Assembly: GCA_037443945.1 (NCBI GenBank)
Contig: JBBINH010000011.1
Location: forward strand, 1-64,000
Origin: SSF26 sp037443945
Lineage (GTDB): Bacteria; Chloroflexota; Anaerolineae; J102
Direction of reading: 5' to 3'
Length of the DNA stretch: 64,000 bases
Below the pieces are notes generated by a model, which did not search any database, was not told the DNA's origin, and saw only the letters and a program-made list of their open reading frames with translations. Position numbers and translations under genes: made by a program. Below, piece after piece: positions 25,639 to 34,645 of the stretch. The first letter of the stretch is position 1. Each line of letters starts with the position of its first letter.

Positions 25639-27497
25639 AGGTAATAGCGCTCCTTTTGGCGGGCCTCGACGTAGGCCTCATAGGCGGCCTGCACGGTGGG
25701 CATGGTGGAAACGGCGGCCACAGGCACATCCCACCAGGATTCGTAGCCACCCACCCGTTGTTCGCGATCCGTCTGGATGTAGATAACGGTGGTACGCGTC
25801 TGGGCTTTGGCTTCCATCAAGGCCTGCCGCAGATCGGCGATGGTGCGGGCGACGATGACATGGGCGCCCAGACTGCGGGCATTGGCGGCCAGGTCGACCG
25901 GGAGGGGCTCGCCATCGAGTTGCCCGGTCGCAGGATTCCGGGCCAGGTAGCGGGTGCCGAAGCCACCACTGCCGATCGATTGGGAGAGACCGCCGATGCT
26001 GGCGAAACCGCCGTTGTCGATGAGGATGATGATGAGCTTGATCCCCTCCTGGACGGCGGTCACGATTTCCTGGGCCATCATCAGGTAGGAACCGTCGCCC
26101 ACCATGACGAAGACCTCGCGATCGGGTGCGGCCATTTTGGCCCCCAGACCGCCGGCGATTTCGTAGCCCATGGCCGAATAGCCGTATTCCAGATGGTAAC
26201 TGAACTCGTCGCGGGTGCGCCAGAGCTTGTGCAAATCGCCGGGCAGACTCCCCGCCGCGCAGAGGACGATATCGCGCGGGCCGGCAGCCTCGTTGACGGC
26301 GCCGATAACCTCGCCCTGGCTGGGCAATGGGCCATGCTCCAGGTGGTAGATACGCTCTACTTCCCGATCCCAGGCTTCGTTGTAGGCGCGCGCCTGCGCA
26401 CGGTAGGCCGGATCCACCTGCCAGTCGCCTAGGGCAAGGCGTAACGCCTCCAGGGTCACCCGGGCGTCCCCGATCAGCGGGAGGGCGGCGTGCTTACAGG
26501 CATCGAACTCGCTGATGTTGATGTTGATAAAGCGCACCTCGGGATTTTGAAAGGCCGTCTTCGAGGCCGTGGTGAAGTCGTCATAGGTCGTGCCGATGCC
26601 GATGACCAGATCGGCCTCGCGGGCCATGCGATTGGCGCCCAGAGTTCCGGTAACACCGATGGCCCCCAGACAGGCGGGATGATCGTAGGGGAGCGAGCCT
26701 TTGCCCGCCTGCGTTTCGCCCACGGGGATACCGGTCTGGTCGACAAAGGCCCGCAGGGCAGCCGTGGCATCGCTGAAGATGACACCACCGCCGGCCACGA
26801 TCAGGGGGGCCCGGCTCCGGCGGATCAGTTCGACGGCCCGGCGCAGGGCCGCCTCATCGGGTCGCACGCGTGACACGTGCCACACCCGCCTGGCGAACAG
26901 GGCCACAGGATAATCGTAGGCCTCGGCCTGCACATCCTGGGGTAACGCCAGCGTTACGGCGCCTGTCTCCACCGGCGAGGTCAGCACTCGCATGGCCTCG
27001 AGCAAGGCCGTGATCGCCTGTTCCGGCCGGTTGAGCCGGTCCCAATAGCGGGAGACGGGTTTGAAACAATCGTTGACCGAAAGGTCTTGGGAGATGGGCA
27101 GTTCCAACTGTTGCAGCACAGGGGCCACGTTACGGCGGGCGAAGATGTCGCCCGGTAGGAGCAATACGGGCAGATGGTTGATGGTGGCCACGGCGGCGCC
27201 GGTGACCATGTTCGTGGCCCCCGGCCCGATGGAGGAAGTGCAGGCAAACGCGCGCAGGCGCCGGCTTACCTTGGCAAAGGCTGCCGCCGTGTGCACCATG
27301 GCCTGTTCGTTACGCACCAGGTAGTAGCGAAAATCGGGATTTTCCTGCAGGGCCTGGCCGATACCGGCGACATTACCATGACCGAAGATACCCAAACAAC
27401 CGGCAAAAAAGGGCTGTTCTACACCATCGCGCTCGATATACTGGGCTTTGAGAAACTTGATGATGGCCTGAGCCATCGTAAGACGAACCGTTTCCAT
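25635..27497 (-). CDS. iolD: 3D-(3,5/4)-trihydroxycyclohexane-1,2-dione hydrolase
   Basis: Thiamin-diphosphate enzyme opening the inositol-derived ring to 5-deoxy-glucuronate. It has 620 residues with the three-domain ThDP fold. The N-terminal domain contains the Glu region GCLGIFGHGNVAG. The central domain has PLIVAGGGVIFSDA. The C-terminal ThDP/Mg motif runs from MVGDGSYLMMAQEI to IDNGGFASIGGLSQS, as in IolD. ATG 27497 with AGGAGG just upstream is chosen; the longer frame to 27878 runs antisense through iolC. It overlaps iolG by ATGA. Confidence 0.95.
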   Translation of the reverse strand: METVRLTMAQAIIKFLKAQYIERDGVEQPFFAGCLGIFGHGNVAGIGQALQENPDFRYYLVRNEQAMVHTAAAFAKVSRRLRAFACTSSIGPGATNMVTGAAVATINHLPVLLLPGDIFARRNVAPVLQQLELPISQDLSVNDCFKPVSRYWDRLNRPEQAITALLEAMRVLTSPVETGAVTLALPQDVQAEAYDYPVALFARRVWHVSRVRPDEAALRRAVELIRRSRAPLIVAGGGVIFSDATAALRAFVDQTGIPVGETQAGKGSLPYDHPACLGAIGVTGTLGANRMAREADLVIGIGTTYDDFTTASKTAFQNPEVRFININISEFDACKHAALPLIGDARVTLEALRLALGDWQVDPAYRAQARAYNEAWDREVERIYHLEHGPLPSQGEVIGAVNEAAGPRDIVLCAAGSLPGDLHKLWRTRDEFSYHLEYGYSAMGYEIAGGLGAKMAAPDREVFVMVGDGSYLMMAQEIVTAVQEGIKLIIILIDNGGFASIGGLSQSIGSGGFGTRYLARNPATGQLDGEPLPVDLAANARSLGAHVIVARTIADLRQALMEAKAQTRTTVIYIQTDREQRVGGYESWWDVPVAAVSTMPTVQAAYEAYVEARQKERYYL

Positions 27498-27546
27498 AGG
27501 CCTCCTCGCAAAACGGAAAAAAGCCTGCGTCAGGACGAAAGCGCCT

Positions 27547-28587
27547 CTAGAACCCCCCGCGCGAGGCAATGAAGGCCAGGGCTTCGTCCTCGTAGGCCAT
27601 GAAGTTGGCGCAGCCATGGCGGGTGACGACGATGGCGCCGCAGGCATTGCCCATGCGTGTGGCCCGATACCAATCCCAGCCATGGAGATAACCGTAGATG
27701 AATCCGGCGGCAAAGGCATCGCCGGCCCCGAGGACGTTGTAGACCTCGACAGGAAAGCCGGGGACGTCGATCCGCCGGCCATCGGCCGGATACACGGTGG
27801 CACCGGCCGCCCCGCGCTTGACCACGAGGGCCTTAGGCCCACGGGCCAGGAGCGCGGCCACAGCCTCATCCACGTCACCCCGCACCGTAGGCGCCGAGAT
27901 CTGCGAATAGGTGATCTGCACCTGGTCGGTAGCCGTCAGCACGGCGGCCTTGACCTCTTCCTCGGTGCCGAAGACGATATCGGTCAGCGGTAGGATGGCG
28001 CGCACATTGACCCCGAAGGCGCGCGGGTCGTGCCACTGGTCGGCGCGGAAATCGAGGTCGCAGAACACCGTGGCGCCTGCGGCCCGCGCCTGTTCGGCGG
28101 CAAAGAAGGTGGCGCTGCGAGACGGTTCGCGGCTCAGATTCGTGCCGGCGAACTCAAAAGCGCGGCAATCGTGAACGGGCGCGGCCAGCACGTCGTCAAT
28201 GGTCAGTTGCACATCGGCCGCGTTATCCCGATAAAACACCAGGGGAAAACGGTCGGGAGGCTCGATGCCCAAGACCACGGCGCTGCTGCGCGTGCCCGGT
28301 TTGCGGGGAATGAAGCGCGTCTCCACCCCTTCCTGGGTCAAAAAATGGAGGATGAAATCGCCTACCGGATCCTGGCCAACGGCAGTCAGCAGCGCCACCC
28401 GCAAGCGCAGCCGCCGCGCGCCGACGGCGATATTCGTCGGCGAACCGCCCACATAGGCGGCGAAGCGCTTGATGTCCACAAAGGCTGCGCCCACATCGAG
28501 GGCATACAGGTCGATGGATGACCGGCCCATCGTGAGGAGATCGTAGGTTTTCATCGATGCAACAGAAGGATTGGCAAACGTGGACAT
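27547..28587 (-). CDS. iolC: 5-Dehydro-2-deoxygluconokinase
   Basis: PfkB/ribokinase-family kinase (about 346 aa) phosphorylating 2-deoxy-5-keto-gluconate. Seen are the N-terminal glycine motif FAAYVGGSPTNIAVGARRL and the C-terminal ATP and anion-hole signature VYNVLGAGDAFAAGFIYGYL with catalytic Asp. The IolC-type opening DLLTMGRSSIDLYALDVGA is present. ATG 28587 overlaps the stop of the ATPase gene (TGATG); Met 28554 (MKTYDLLTMGR) is an alternative. Aldolase iolJ and isomerase iolB are not found in the window. Confidence 0.93.
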   Translation of the reverse strand: MSTFANPSVASMKTYDLLTMGRSSIDLYALDVGAAFVDIKRFAAYVGGSPTNIAVGARRLRLRVALLTAVGQDPVGDFILHFLTQEGVETRFIPRKPGTRSSAVVLGIEPPDRFPLVFYRDNAADVQLTIDDVLAAPVHDCRAFEFAGTNLSREPSRSATFFAAEQARAAGATVFCDLDFRADQWHDPRAFGVNVRAILPLTDIVFGTEEEVKAAVLTATDQVQITYSQISAPTVRGDVDEAVAALLARGPKALVVKRGAAGATVYPADGRRIDVPGFPVEVYNVLGAGDAFAAGFIYGYLHGWDWYRATRMGNACGAIVVTRHGCANFMAYEDEALAFIASRGGF

Positions 28588-29363
28588 CACTTCTCTCGCT
28601 CGCCGGTCACCAAAGCGGCCAGATCCTGTTCTGTCAACTCACCCTTGCGATAGTCGGCGACCTTGCGACCGTGACGCATGACGATATAGCGGTCGGCTAC
28701 CCGCATGACATGGCTCATGTTGTGGCTGATGAAAATGACGGCCAGACCCCGTTCCTTCGCCCGCTGGGTGTAAAAGAGGACTTTCTCCGTCTCGGCCACC
28801 GACAACGCCGAGGTCGGCTCGTCGAGAATGAGGACCGAGGCACCGAAGTGCACGGCCCGGCCGATGGCCACCGACTGCCGCTCACCCCCCGAGAGCTTGC
28901 CCACCGGCTCGTTGACCGAGCGCCCGCCGCCGAACTTCTCGATGCCGATGTCCCTCAGGGCCGCAACCGTGCGTTCCTGCATGGTTTTCAGATCGAGAAA
29001 ACGGAAGGGGCCGATGGTCTTCACCGGTTCGCGACCGAGGAAAAAGTTGCGCGCTACACTCATCAGCGGCACCAACGCCAGGTCCTGGTAGACCGTTTCG
29101 ATGCCCAGACGGCGCGCCATCCGGGGCGAGGTGATCTGCACAGGCTTGCCTTTGAAGTAGATTTGCCCGGTCGTAGGTGGATAGACGCCGGTCAGGATTT
29201 TGATCAAGGTCGACTTGCCGGCGCCGTTATCGCCCACCAAAGCCGTGACCTCGCCGGCATAAATCGCCAGGGTGACATCCTCCACGGCGACGATGGAGCC
29301 GAAACGCCGGGAGATGTTCTCCATGGCGATCACGGGTTCGGAAGCGGGAGAGGTGCTCATCAT
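28587..29363 (-). CDS. Sugar (inositol) ABC transporter ATP-binding protein
   Basis: Single-domain ATPase (about 258 aa), not the usual double-domain RbsA/MglA form. Walker A is GDNGAGKST, the Q-loop lies in VYQDLALVPLMSV, the signature is KLSGGERQSVAIGRA, Walker B is VLILDEPTSAL and the switch His is in FISHNMSHV. It would energise two different permeases encoded upstream in the same operon (32536-33552, 29420-30442), acting as a homodimer. Tandem ATG codons at 29363/29360 are the likely start; the longer frame runs antisense through the permease gene. Confidence 0.92.
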   Translation of the reverse strand: MMSTSPASEPVIAMENISRRFGSIVAVEDVTLAIYAGEVTALVGDNGAGKSTLIKILTGVYPPTTGQIYFKGKPVQITSPRMARRLGIETVYQDLALVPLMSVARNFFLGREPVKTIGPFRFLDLKTMQERTVAALRDIGIEKFGGGRSVNEPVGKLSGGERQSVAIGRAVHFGASVLILDEPTSALSVAETEKVLFYTQRAKERGLAVIFISHNMSHVMRVADRYIVMRHGRKVADYRKGELTEQDLAALVTGEREK

Positions 29364-29419
29364 GCGCTCTGCGTTGGACAAGGAAAACGCCATCGGCGCC
29401 CCGGCCGGCCGAGCCTGGG

Positions 29420-30442
29420 CTACCGACGCTGGCGAATGGCGTCGTTGAGAATGGCGGCGCCGACGATGGTGGCGCCGACCACGGCCGTGAAGTTGTCGGC
29501 GCTGATGATGTTGGTCAGGACGACGCCGGTGCGCAACGTGCTGATCAGGAGCACGCCGATAAGCGCGCCGACAATGCTGCCGGACCCCCCGGACAGCAAG
29601 GTGCCGCCCACCACGGCCGCGGCAATCGCCTGCAGTTCCTGACCGGCGCCGGTGGCAATGCGCACCGTCTTGAACTGGGCAAAAAGCATCACCCCGGCCA
29701 AACCGGCGCACATGCCGCTGATAACAAAGCAGGCCAGCTTGACCCGGTGGATGAGCACCCCCTGGGCCGCGGCGGCCGCCTTGTTGCCTCCGGTGGCGAA
29801 CACGTGATTGCCAAAGCGCGTGCGCGTTAACACCACCTGCATGAGGATAACCAGCAGCACCAGCCAGATGAACGCCGTGCGGAAGTTGGCGCCCGGCAAC
29901 CAGGCCGAGAGCCATTCCATACGGCCGTTGAGGATGGCAAAGGCAGGCAAGTCCTCGGTGATCTGGAGCATCTGCGAGCGCGAATAAAACCAGAGCACAC
30001 CGGTGTACATGAACTGCGTGCCCAGGGTGATGATGAACGAAGGGATGCCCGTACGCACCAGGATCAGGCCGTTGATCAGCCCCATCGTGCCGGCCACCAA
30101 CACCGCCAGAACCAGCCCTACCCACGGACTGCCACCGGCCACGACGTGGAAACCGAAGACATAGCCGGCCATGGCCATGATGCTGCCTACCGACAGGTCG
30201 AACTCACCCGCAATCATCAGCAGGGTCACCCCCACGGCGATGAAACCGGTCAGCGTAGCCGCATTGACGATCCCCGCCAACGAACGCAGGGTGAGGAAGT
30301 TGGGCACAAAGCTGAGCAAGACAAAGACCACCACCAGCGTCGCCAGGGGACCGGCGATGGGCGAACGCAGGAAGACTTCCCGCAGATGGCCTATCCGGCT
30401 GCTGAGGGGCGAGGAACGAGTGCGCTCGAAGGCGAGGCCCAT
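29420..30442 (-). CDS. Sugar (inositol) ABC transporter permease, second copy
   Basis: A BPD_transp_2 (RbsC-like) permease of 340 residues with about 8-10 TM segments. The diagnostic loop VTLLMIAGEFDLSVGSIMAM and the C-terminal VVGGTLLSGGSGSIVGALIG are present. It is homologous to the operon's other permease (32536-33552), suggesting a heterodimeric channel. It follows the binding-protein gene across a hairpin-containing gap. Confidence 0.93.
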   Translation of the reverse strand: MGLAFERTRSSPLSSRIGHLREVFLRSPIAGPLATLVVVFVLLSFVPNFLTLRSLAGIVNAATLTGFIAVGVTLLMIAGEFDLSVGSIMAMAGYVFGFHVVAGGSPWVGLVLAVLVAGTMGLINGLILVRTGIPSFIITLGTQFMYTGVLWFYSRSQMLQITEDLPAFAILNGRMEWLSAWLPGANFRTAFIWLVLLVILMQVVLTRTRFGNHVFATGGNKAAAAAQGVLIHRVKLACFVISGMCAGLAGVMLFAQFKTVRIATGAGQELQAIAAAVVGGTLLSGGSGSIVGALIGVLLISTLRTGVVLTNIISADNFTAVVGATIVGAAILNDAIRQRR

Positions 30443-30461
30443 GGCACAGGTCGTTGCCGGA

Positions 30462-30502
30462 GGCCCGGCAGACCGCCAACACGGTCGACGGCCTGCCGGG
30501 CC
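30462..30502 (-). promoter_or_regulatory. Strong hairpin directly after the binding-protein gene
   Basis: Arms GGCCCGGCAG/CTGCCGGGCC (10 bp) begin about 6 nt after the stop at 30509, with no T-tract. Such elements often protect upstream binding-protein mRNA and reduce downstream permease expression. Confidence 0.6.
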
Positions 30503-30508
30503 GGGGGA

Positions 30509-32446
30509 TTAGCGATACTGACCGGACAACGCCGCCACCAGGTCCACGTTGCCGGCATCCACGAAGCCGGGGCCAGTGGGCGTCACGGGCAGGGCCGGCG
30601 AGATACCCTGGCGCACCTTGAGCTGCAGCGCCATGACCGCGCCATAGCCCTGGAGGAAGGGCTGCTGGTCAATAGCGAACAGCGTGAAGCCGTCCTTGAT
30701 GCGGGCCACGATCTCCGGGCTGACATCGAAGGTGCCGTGTTTGACATCGCCGGCCTTGAGCCCGGCCTCGTTGGCGTAGGCATAGAAGGGATTGGCGCCG
30801 TTGGGACCGAGCGTCAGCACGATGTCCACATCGGGATGGGCGGTGAAATAGTCGCTGATGGTTGTCTGCGAAGCGGCCGGGTCATCGCTGATGCCCAAGA
30901 CCTCGGCGGGGATACCGGCCTCGGCCAGCGCATCGGCGAAGCCGCGGCAGCGCGCATCCAGGTTGGCACCGCCGACCTGATGGTTGATGCACACCCCGGC
31001 CTTGCCGCCGGCTGCGGCCAGCCGCTTGCCGCCCTGATAACCGCCCTGGTACTCATCCTGACCCAGATAAGTCAGGTAGGCGACGCCATCCTTATCGGGG
31101 CCGGAGCCGGCGTTATAGGCGATCACGGGGATGCCGGCATCCAGGGCCCGCTGCACCGGCGCCTTGAAGAGGTCGGGATCGGTGAAGGTGAGCATGATCC
31201 CATCGGGCTTAGCCGCCACGGCCTGGTCGATCAACTGGGCTACCTTCTGCAGGTCGAAGCGGTCGGGGCCGAGCACCTGCACATCCACCCGCATCTGCTG
31301 GGCTGCCGTCTGGATACCCTTTTCCACCACGCACCAGAAGGCATCCCAGGCGCACAGCGCATGCTGCACGGCGATGATCTTCACCGGTCGGTTGGGATCG
31401 GGCTTGAAACCCAGATCGGCTTTGGTGACAAAGCCGGGGCCGGTGGCGGTCACAGGCAGAGCCGGCTTGATACCATACCGGATGGCCAGGGCCAGGGTCG
31501 CCAGCGAGCCGTAGCCCTGCAGATAAGGCTGCTGGTCAATGCCGAAGAGGGTGATCCCCGCTTCGATGGCGGCATTGATTTCGGGGCTGGTGTCGAAGGT
31601 CCCGTGTTTGATCTGACCTTCCAGCCCGGCCTCCTTCAGGAAAGCATAGAAGGGATTGGCGCCGTTGGGACCCAAAGTGAGGGCAATATCCACTTCGGGA
31701 TGGGCGGCGAAGTAGTCGCTGATGGTCGTCTGCGAGGAGGCCGGGTCGTCGGTGATACCCAGGACTTCGGCGGGGAGGCCGGCCTCGGCCAGCGCATCGC
31801 TAAAGCCCCGACAACGGGCATCGAGATTGGTGCCGCCGACCTGATGGTTGATGCATACCCCGGCCTTACCGCCGGCTGCGGCCAGGCGCTTGCCGGCCTG
31901 ATAACCACCCTGATATTCGTCCTGACCGATGTAGGTCATGTAGGGGATGCCGTCCTTATCGGGGCCGTTGCCGGCGTTGAAACCGACCACGGGGATACCG
32001 GCATCAATGGCGCGTTGGATATGCTCCTTGAAGAGCTGCGGATCGGTGACGGTGACGGCCAATCCGTCAGGACGGGCGGCCACGGCCTGGTCGATGAGCT
32101 GCGCCACCTTCTGGAGGTCGAAACGGTCGGGGCCGAGCACCGTCAATTCGATGTTCAGATCGCTGGCGGCCTGCTCCATGGCCTCCTTCATCGTGCACCA
32201 CCACGAATCCCAGGCGCAGAGGGCATGTTGCACGACGTAAATGGTCAGGCGGCGATTGGGATCGGCGACGGACGGCGTCGGTGCGGCCGTGGGCTGGGCC
32301 GGCGCAGGAGTGGCGGTGGGCTGAGCCGGTGCCGCCGTAGGCGTCGCCGGCGCAACCGGGGGCTGAGCCGGTGCCGCGCAGGCGGCCACCACAAGCGCCA
32401 CAACAACAAACAACAGGATAGAACGAACCGTCTTGTGCGAAAACAT
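30509..32446 (-). CDS. Inositol-type ABC substrate-binding lipoprotein with two tandem binding domains
   Basis: A 645-residue lipoprotein. A signal peptide with lipobox VVAAC (C23) leads to a Pro/Thr/Ala-rich linker (24-61), then two complete periplasmic-binding-protein type I (Peripla_BP_4) units, residues about 63-350 and 351-645. Both units share HALCAWD, LGPDRFDLQKVAQLIDQAV, DAGIPV, GKAGVCINHQVGG, NLDARCRGF, LTLGPNGANPFYA, KHGTFD, GIDQQP/AIDQQP and ALPVT-TGPGF; identity by eye is roughly 70%. Normal family members have one unit of about 300 residues. ATG 32446 with GGAGGAGAGA upstream is the start. It should deliver inositol or a related polyol to the paired permeases. Confidence 0.92.
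   Translation of the reverse strand: MFSHKTVRSILLFVVVALVVAACAAPAQPPVAPATPTAAPAQPTATPAPAQPTAAPTPSVADPNRRLTIYVVQHALCAWDSWWCTMKEAMEQAASDLNIELTVLGPDRFDLQKVAQLIDQAVAARPDGLAVTVTDPQLFKEHIQRAIDAGIPVVGFNAGNGPDKDGIPYMTYIGQDEYQGGYQAGKRLAAAGGKAGVCINHQVGGTNLDARCRGFSDALAEAGLPAEVLGITDDPASSQTTISDYFAAHPEVDIALTLGPNGANPFYAFLKEAGLEGQIKHGTFDTSPEINAAIEAGITLFGIDQQPYLQGYGSLATLALAIRYGIKPALPVTATGPGFVTKADLGFKPDPNRPVKIIAVQHALCAWDAFWCVVEKGIQTAAQQMRVDVQVLGPDRFDLQKVAQLIDQAVAAKPDGIMLTFTDPDLFKAPVQRALDAGIPVIAYNAGSGPDKDGVAYLTYLGQDEYQGGYQGGKRLAAAGGKAGVCINHQVGGANLDARCRGFADALAEAGIPAEVLGISDDPAASQTTISDYFTAHPDVDIVLTLGPNGANPFYAYANEAGLKAGDVKHGTFDVSPEIVARIKDGFTLFAIDQQPFLQGYGAVMALQLKVRQGISPALPVTPTGPGFVDAGNVDLVAALSGQYR
30512..31396 (-). 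repeat. Binding-domain repeat unit 2 of the substrate-binding protein
   Basis: Encodes residues 351-645, head-to-tail with unit 1 and with no linker of note between them. Two Cys pairs (CAWD-x3-C region, and CINHQ with DARC) are conserved in both units. Confidence 0.85.
31397..32260 (-). repeat. Binding-domain repeat unit 1 of the substrate-binding protein
   Basis: Encodes residues 63-350. Homologous over its whole length to the adjacent unit, with many shared codon blocks, but clearly diverged, so it is not an assembly duplicate. Confidence 0.85.
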
Positions 32447-32535
32447 GGGTCTCTCCTCCAAAAAGTGCAGATGGAAGCAGATGGGTGCGCAGACACAACA
32501 CGGGGCAAGCAACCGGACGGGAAATCACCTCCTTC

Positions 32536-33552
32536 TCAGTCGTGACGGCCCATGGCCGTGGTCAAGAGGACGGAAAGGACGAGGATGAAACCGACGATGG
32601 CGCGAAAAACCTGCACCGAAATCCCCAGCAGGATCAGCCCTTGCTCCAGCGTTTGCAGAAGCAGAATCCCCACAACGGCGCCCATAACCGAACCGGCGCC
32701 GCCGGTGAGCAACACGCCGCCGATCACGCAGGACACCACGGCGATAAGCTCTAAACCTTCCCCGCGCAACGGATCGATGCTGGCACCGGCGGCAAACTGC
32801 GTTACCCCGGCCAGACCGGCCAGCAGACCGGTCAGGGTAAAACAGACGAGTTTGACCATCCGCACCGGCACACCCTGCGCCCGCGCGGCCTCGAGATGAC
32901 CACCGGTGGCAAAGATCCAGTTACCGAAGCGGGTGCGGTGAAGCATCACCGTCGCCGCCACGGCCAGCACGACAAACCAAAGGATAACCGTGCGGAAGTT
33001 GGCCGGCGGGTCGAACAGGTTATTCAGGAAAGTCAGGGGACCGTTGAGGACGGAGAACAAAAGCGGTTGAGGGCCGGTATACTTGGCAAAATCGCCCCCT
33101 CCCAGGACGCGGACCACCCCGCGATAGGCCAACATGGTGCCCAAGGTGGCGATAAACGAGGGAATACCCGAGAGCACGACCACCGCACCGTTGATGAACC
33201 CCAACCCCGCACAGAAGAGCAAGGCCAGAAGCAAGGCCAACCACGAGGGCACCCCGGCATTGAGCAGGATGGCAAAGCTAAAGCCCCCCACCGCCAGGGT
33301 CGAACCCACCGAAAGGTCAAACTCACCGGCGATCATCAGCAGCGCCACACCCACGACCACCAATCCGGCCAGAGCGGCAAAGCTCAGGACGTTGGACAGG
33401 GCCAGGGGCGTGAAGAAATGGGGCGCCAGCAGGCCAAAAGCCACCACCAGCACCACGAGGTTGAGAGCGGCAAAGCCGATGCCCATGCGCTCGTATAACC
33501 GGCGTGGCCAGGAGGCCAGAGTTGAAGACCACGTGCGGGCGTTCACGAGCAT
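32536..33552 (-). CDS. Sugar (inositol) ABC transporter permease, first copy
   Basis: A 338-residue BPD_transp_2 permease. VALLMIAGEFDLSVGSTLAV, GIPSFIATLGTMLAYRG and CVIGGVLLTGGAGSVMGAVV are conserved with its paralogue at 29420. About eight or more TM segments. It starts one base after the lacI-type stop (TGA-G-ATG), so it is coupled to the regulator gene. Confidence 0.93.
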   Translation of the reverse strand: MLVNARTWSSTLASWPRRLYERMGIGFAALNLVVLVVAFGLLAPHFFTPLALSNVLSFAALAGLVVVGVALLMIAGEFDLSVGSTLAVGGFSFAILLNAGVPSWLALLLALLFCAGLGFINGAVVVLSGIPSFIATLGTMLAYRGVVRVLGGGDFAKYTGPQPLLFSVLNGPLTFLNNLFDPPANFRTVILWFVVLAVAATVMLHRTRFGNWIFATGGHLEAARAQGVPVRMVKLVCFTLTGLLAGLAGVTQFAAGASIDPLRGEGLELIAVVSCVIGGVLLTGGAGSVMGAVVGILLLQTLEQGLILLGISVQVFRAIVGFILVLSVLLTTAMGRHD

Positions 33553-33553
33553 C

Positions 33554-34606
33554 TCACGAGCGGGGAGGTGGGGCGGTCGAATTCCGAACCATCAAGCGAC
33601 CTTCCAGGGTGATGACATCGAAGGCTGCACGCGGATCGGGAACCGCTTCGCCCAACCGGAACAGAGCAGCCTGAGCGGCCAGTTCGCCCAGCTCCCATTG
33701 AGGCTGATGATAGGTGGTCAAGGATGGGTAGAGAAAGGCGGCGAGAGGGATATCATCGAAACCGGCCACCGAGATGTCATCGGGAATGCGCAACCCGGCC
33801 GATTGCAACGCCTGCATCAGACCCAGGGCCTGCATATCGTTGAAGCAGATGATGGCCGTGGGACGCTCGGCCAGGGCCAAAAGTTGCTCGGCCAGGACGG
33901 CGCCACTGCGCATCTGGCCGTCGGGCGCCAGCAAATCATAGGCCGGGGGCAAAGCCAGACCGAGCTCTTCCAGGGCATCCACCACCCCCTGACGGCGTTG
34001 CTGATGGAGCAAACCCCCGCGAACGTTGCCGCCGTAGGCGATGCGCCGATGTCCCAGGGCCAGGAGGTGGCGGGTCAGCGCCCGGGTGCCGCTACGGTCA
34101 TTGTGGTAAATGGAATGAGGCAAGACGTCGGTAGCACGATTGTGAATGAACAGAACCGGCACAGGAAGGGCCCCCAACTGTTCCAGGCGCCGGGCGGGAA
34201 AGGTCGACGAGAAAAGAAGAAGGGCATCCACCTGTCGCGCCAGCAGCGTGCGCATCAGGTTTAGCTCGCGCTCGGGATCGTACTCAAAGGCCGAGATGAA
34301 GACGCTGTAACCGGAGCGATAGGCCACGCTTTGTAAACCGCCCAGAACTTCGCTGTAAAAGGGATCGGCAATACGATTGACGATGACGCCGAGGATCCGG
34401 GAACGATTGGTTTTGAGTGTGCGCGCGGTGGCGCTGGGTACGTAGTGCAGCTCCCGGGCCAATTGTTGGATGCGGGCGGCCGTTTCCGCGGCCACCGAAG
34501 GATGGTTGTTGAGAGCCCGTGACACGGTGGAATGGGAAACCCCGGCGCGACGGGCCAACTCTTTGATGGTGACGGTCTTGGGGGCGCTCACAGGAAACTC
34601 GGCCAA
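33554..34606 (-). CDS. LacI-family transcriptional regulator of the inositol operon
   Basis: A 350-residue repressor. The N-terminal helix-turn-helix VTIKELARRAGVSHSTVSRAL and hinge YVPSATARTLKT are followed by a Peripla_BP_3 effector domain (ILGVIVNRIADPFYSEVLGG through FNDMQALGLMQAL and VAGFDDIPLAAFLYPSLTT). It is the first gene of the operon, so autoregulation through the palindrome at 34646-34670 is likely. The start is TTG at 34606 or the in-frame GTG five codons later; neither has a strong Shine-Dalgarno. The effector is inferred to be inositol or an early catabolite. Confidence 0.9.
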   Translation of the reverse strand: MAEFPVSAPKTVTIKELARRAGVSHSTVSRALNNHPSVAAETAARIQQLARELHYVPSATARTLKTNRSRILGVIVNRIADPFYSEVLGGLQSVAYRSGYSVFISAFEYDPERELNLMRTLLARQVDALLLFSSTFPARRLEQLGALPVPVLFIHNRATDVLPHSIYHNDRSGTRALTRHLLALGHRRIAYGGNVRGGLLHQQRRQGVVDALEELGLALPPAYDLLAPDGQMRSGAVLAEQLLALAERPTAIICFNDMQALGLMQALQSAGLRIPDDISVAGFDDIPLAAFLYPSLTTYHQPQWELGELAAQAALFRLGEAVPDPRAAFDVITLEGRLMVRNSTAPPPRS

Positions 34607-34645
34607 AGAGAGGACAACAGAGCCAAGACGAGAACCTTAGATTTT

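Noticed and set aside
29364..30125. Long N-terminal extension of the inositol ABC ATPase frame
   Set aside because: Runs in another frame through the permease gene on the same strand; the ATPase fold starts after Met 29363.
32525..32534. Perfect AAGGAGGTGA on the minus strand with no start codon at normal spacing
   Set aside because: It looks like an orphan Shine-Dalgarno (and like the 16S rRNA tail in reverse), but the binding protein has its own good site and start at 32446.
30146..32545. 799-codon plus-strand frame opposite the binding-protein gene
   Set aside because: It is the codon-biased antisense mirror of the duplicated binding protein; it has no family features and lacks a ribosome-binding site.
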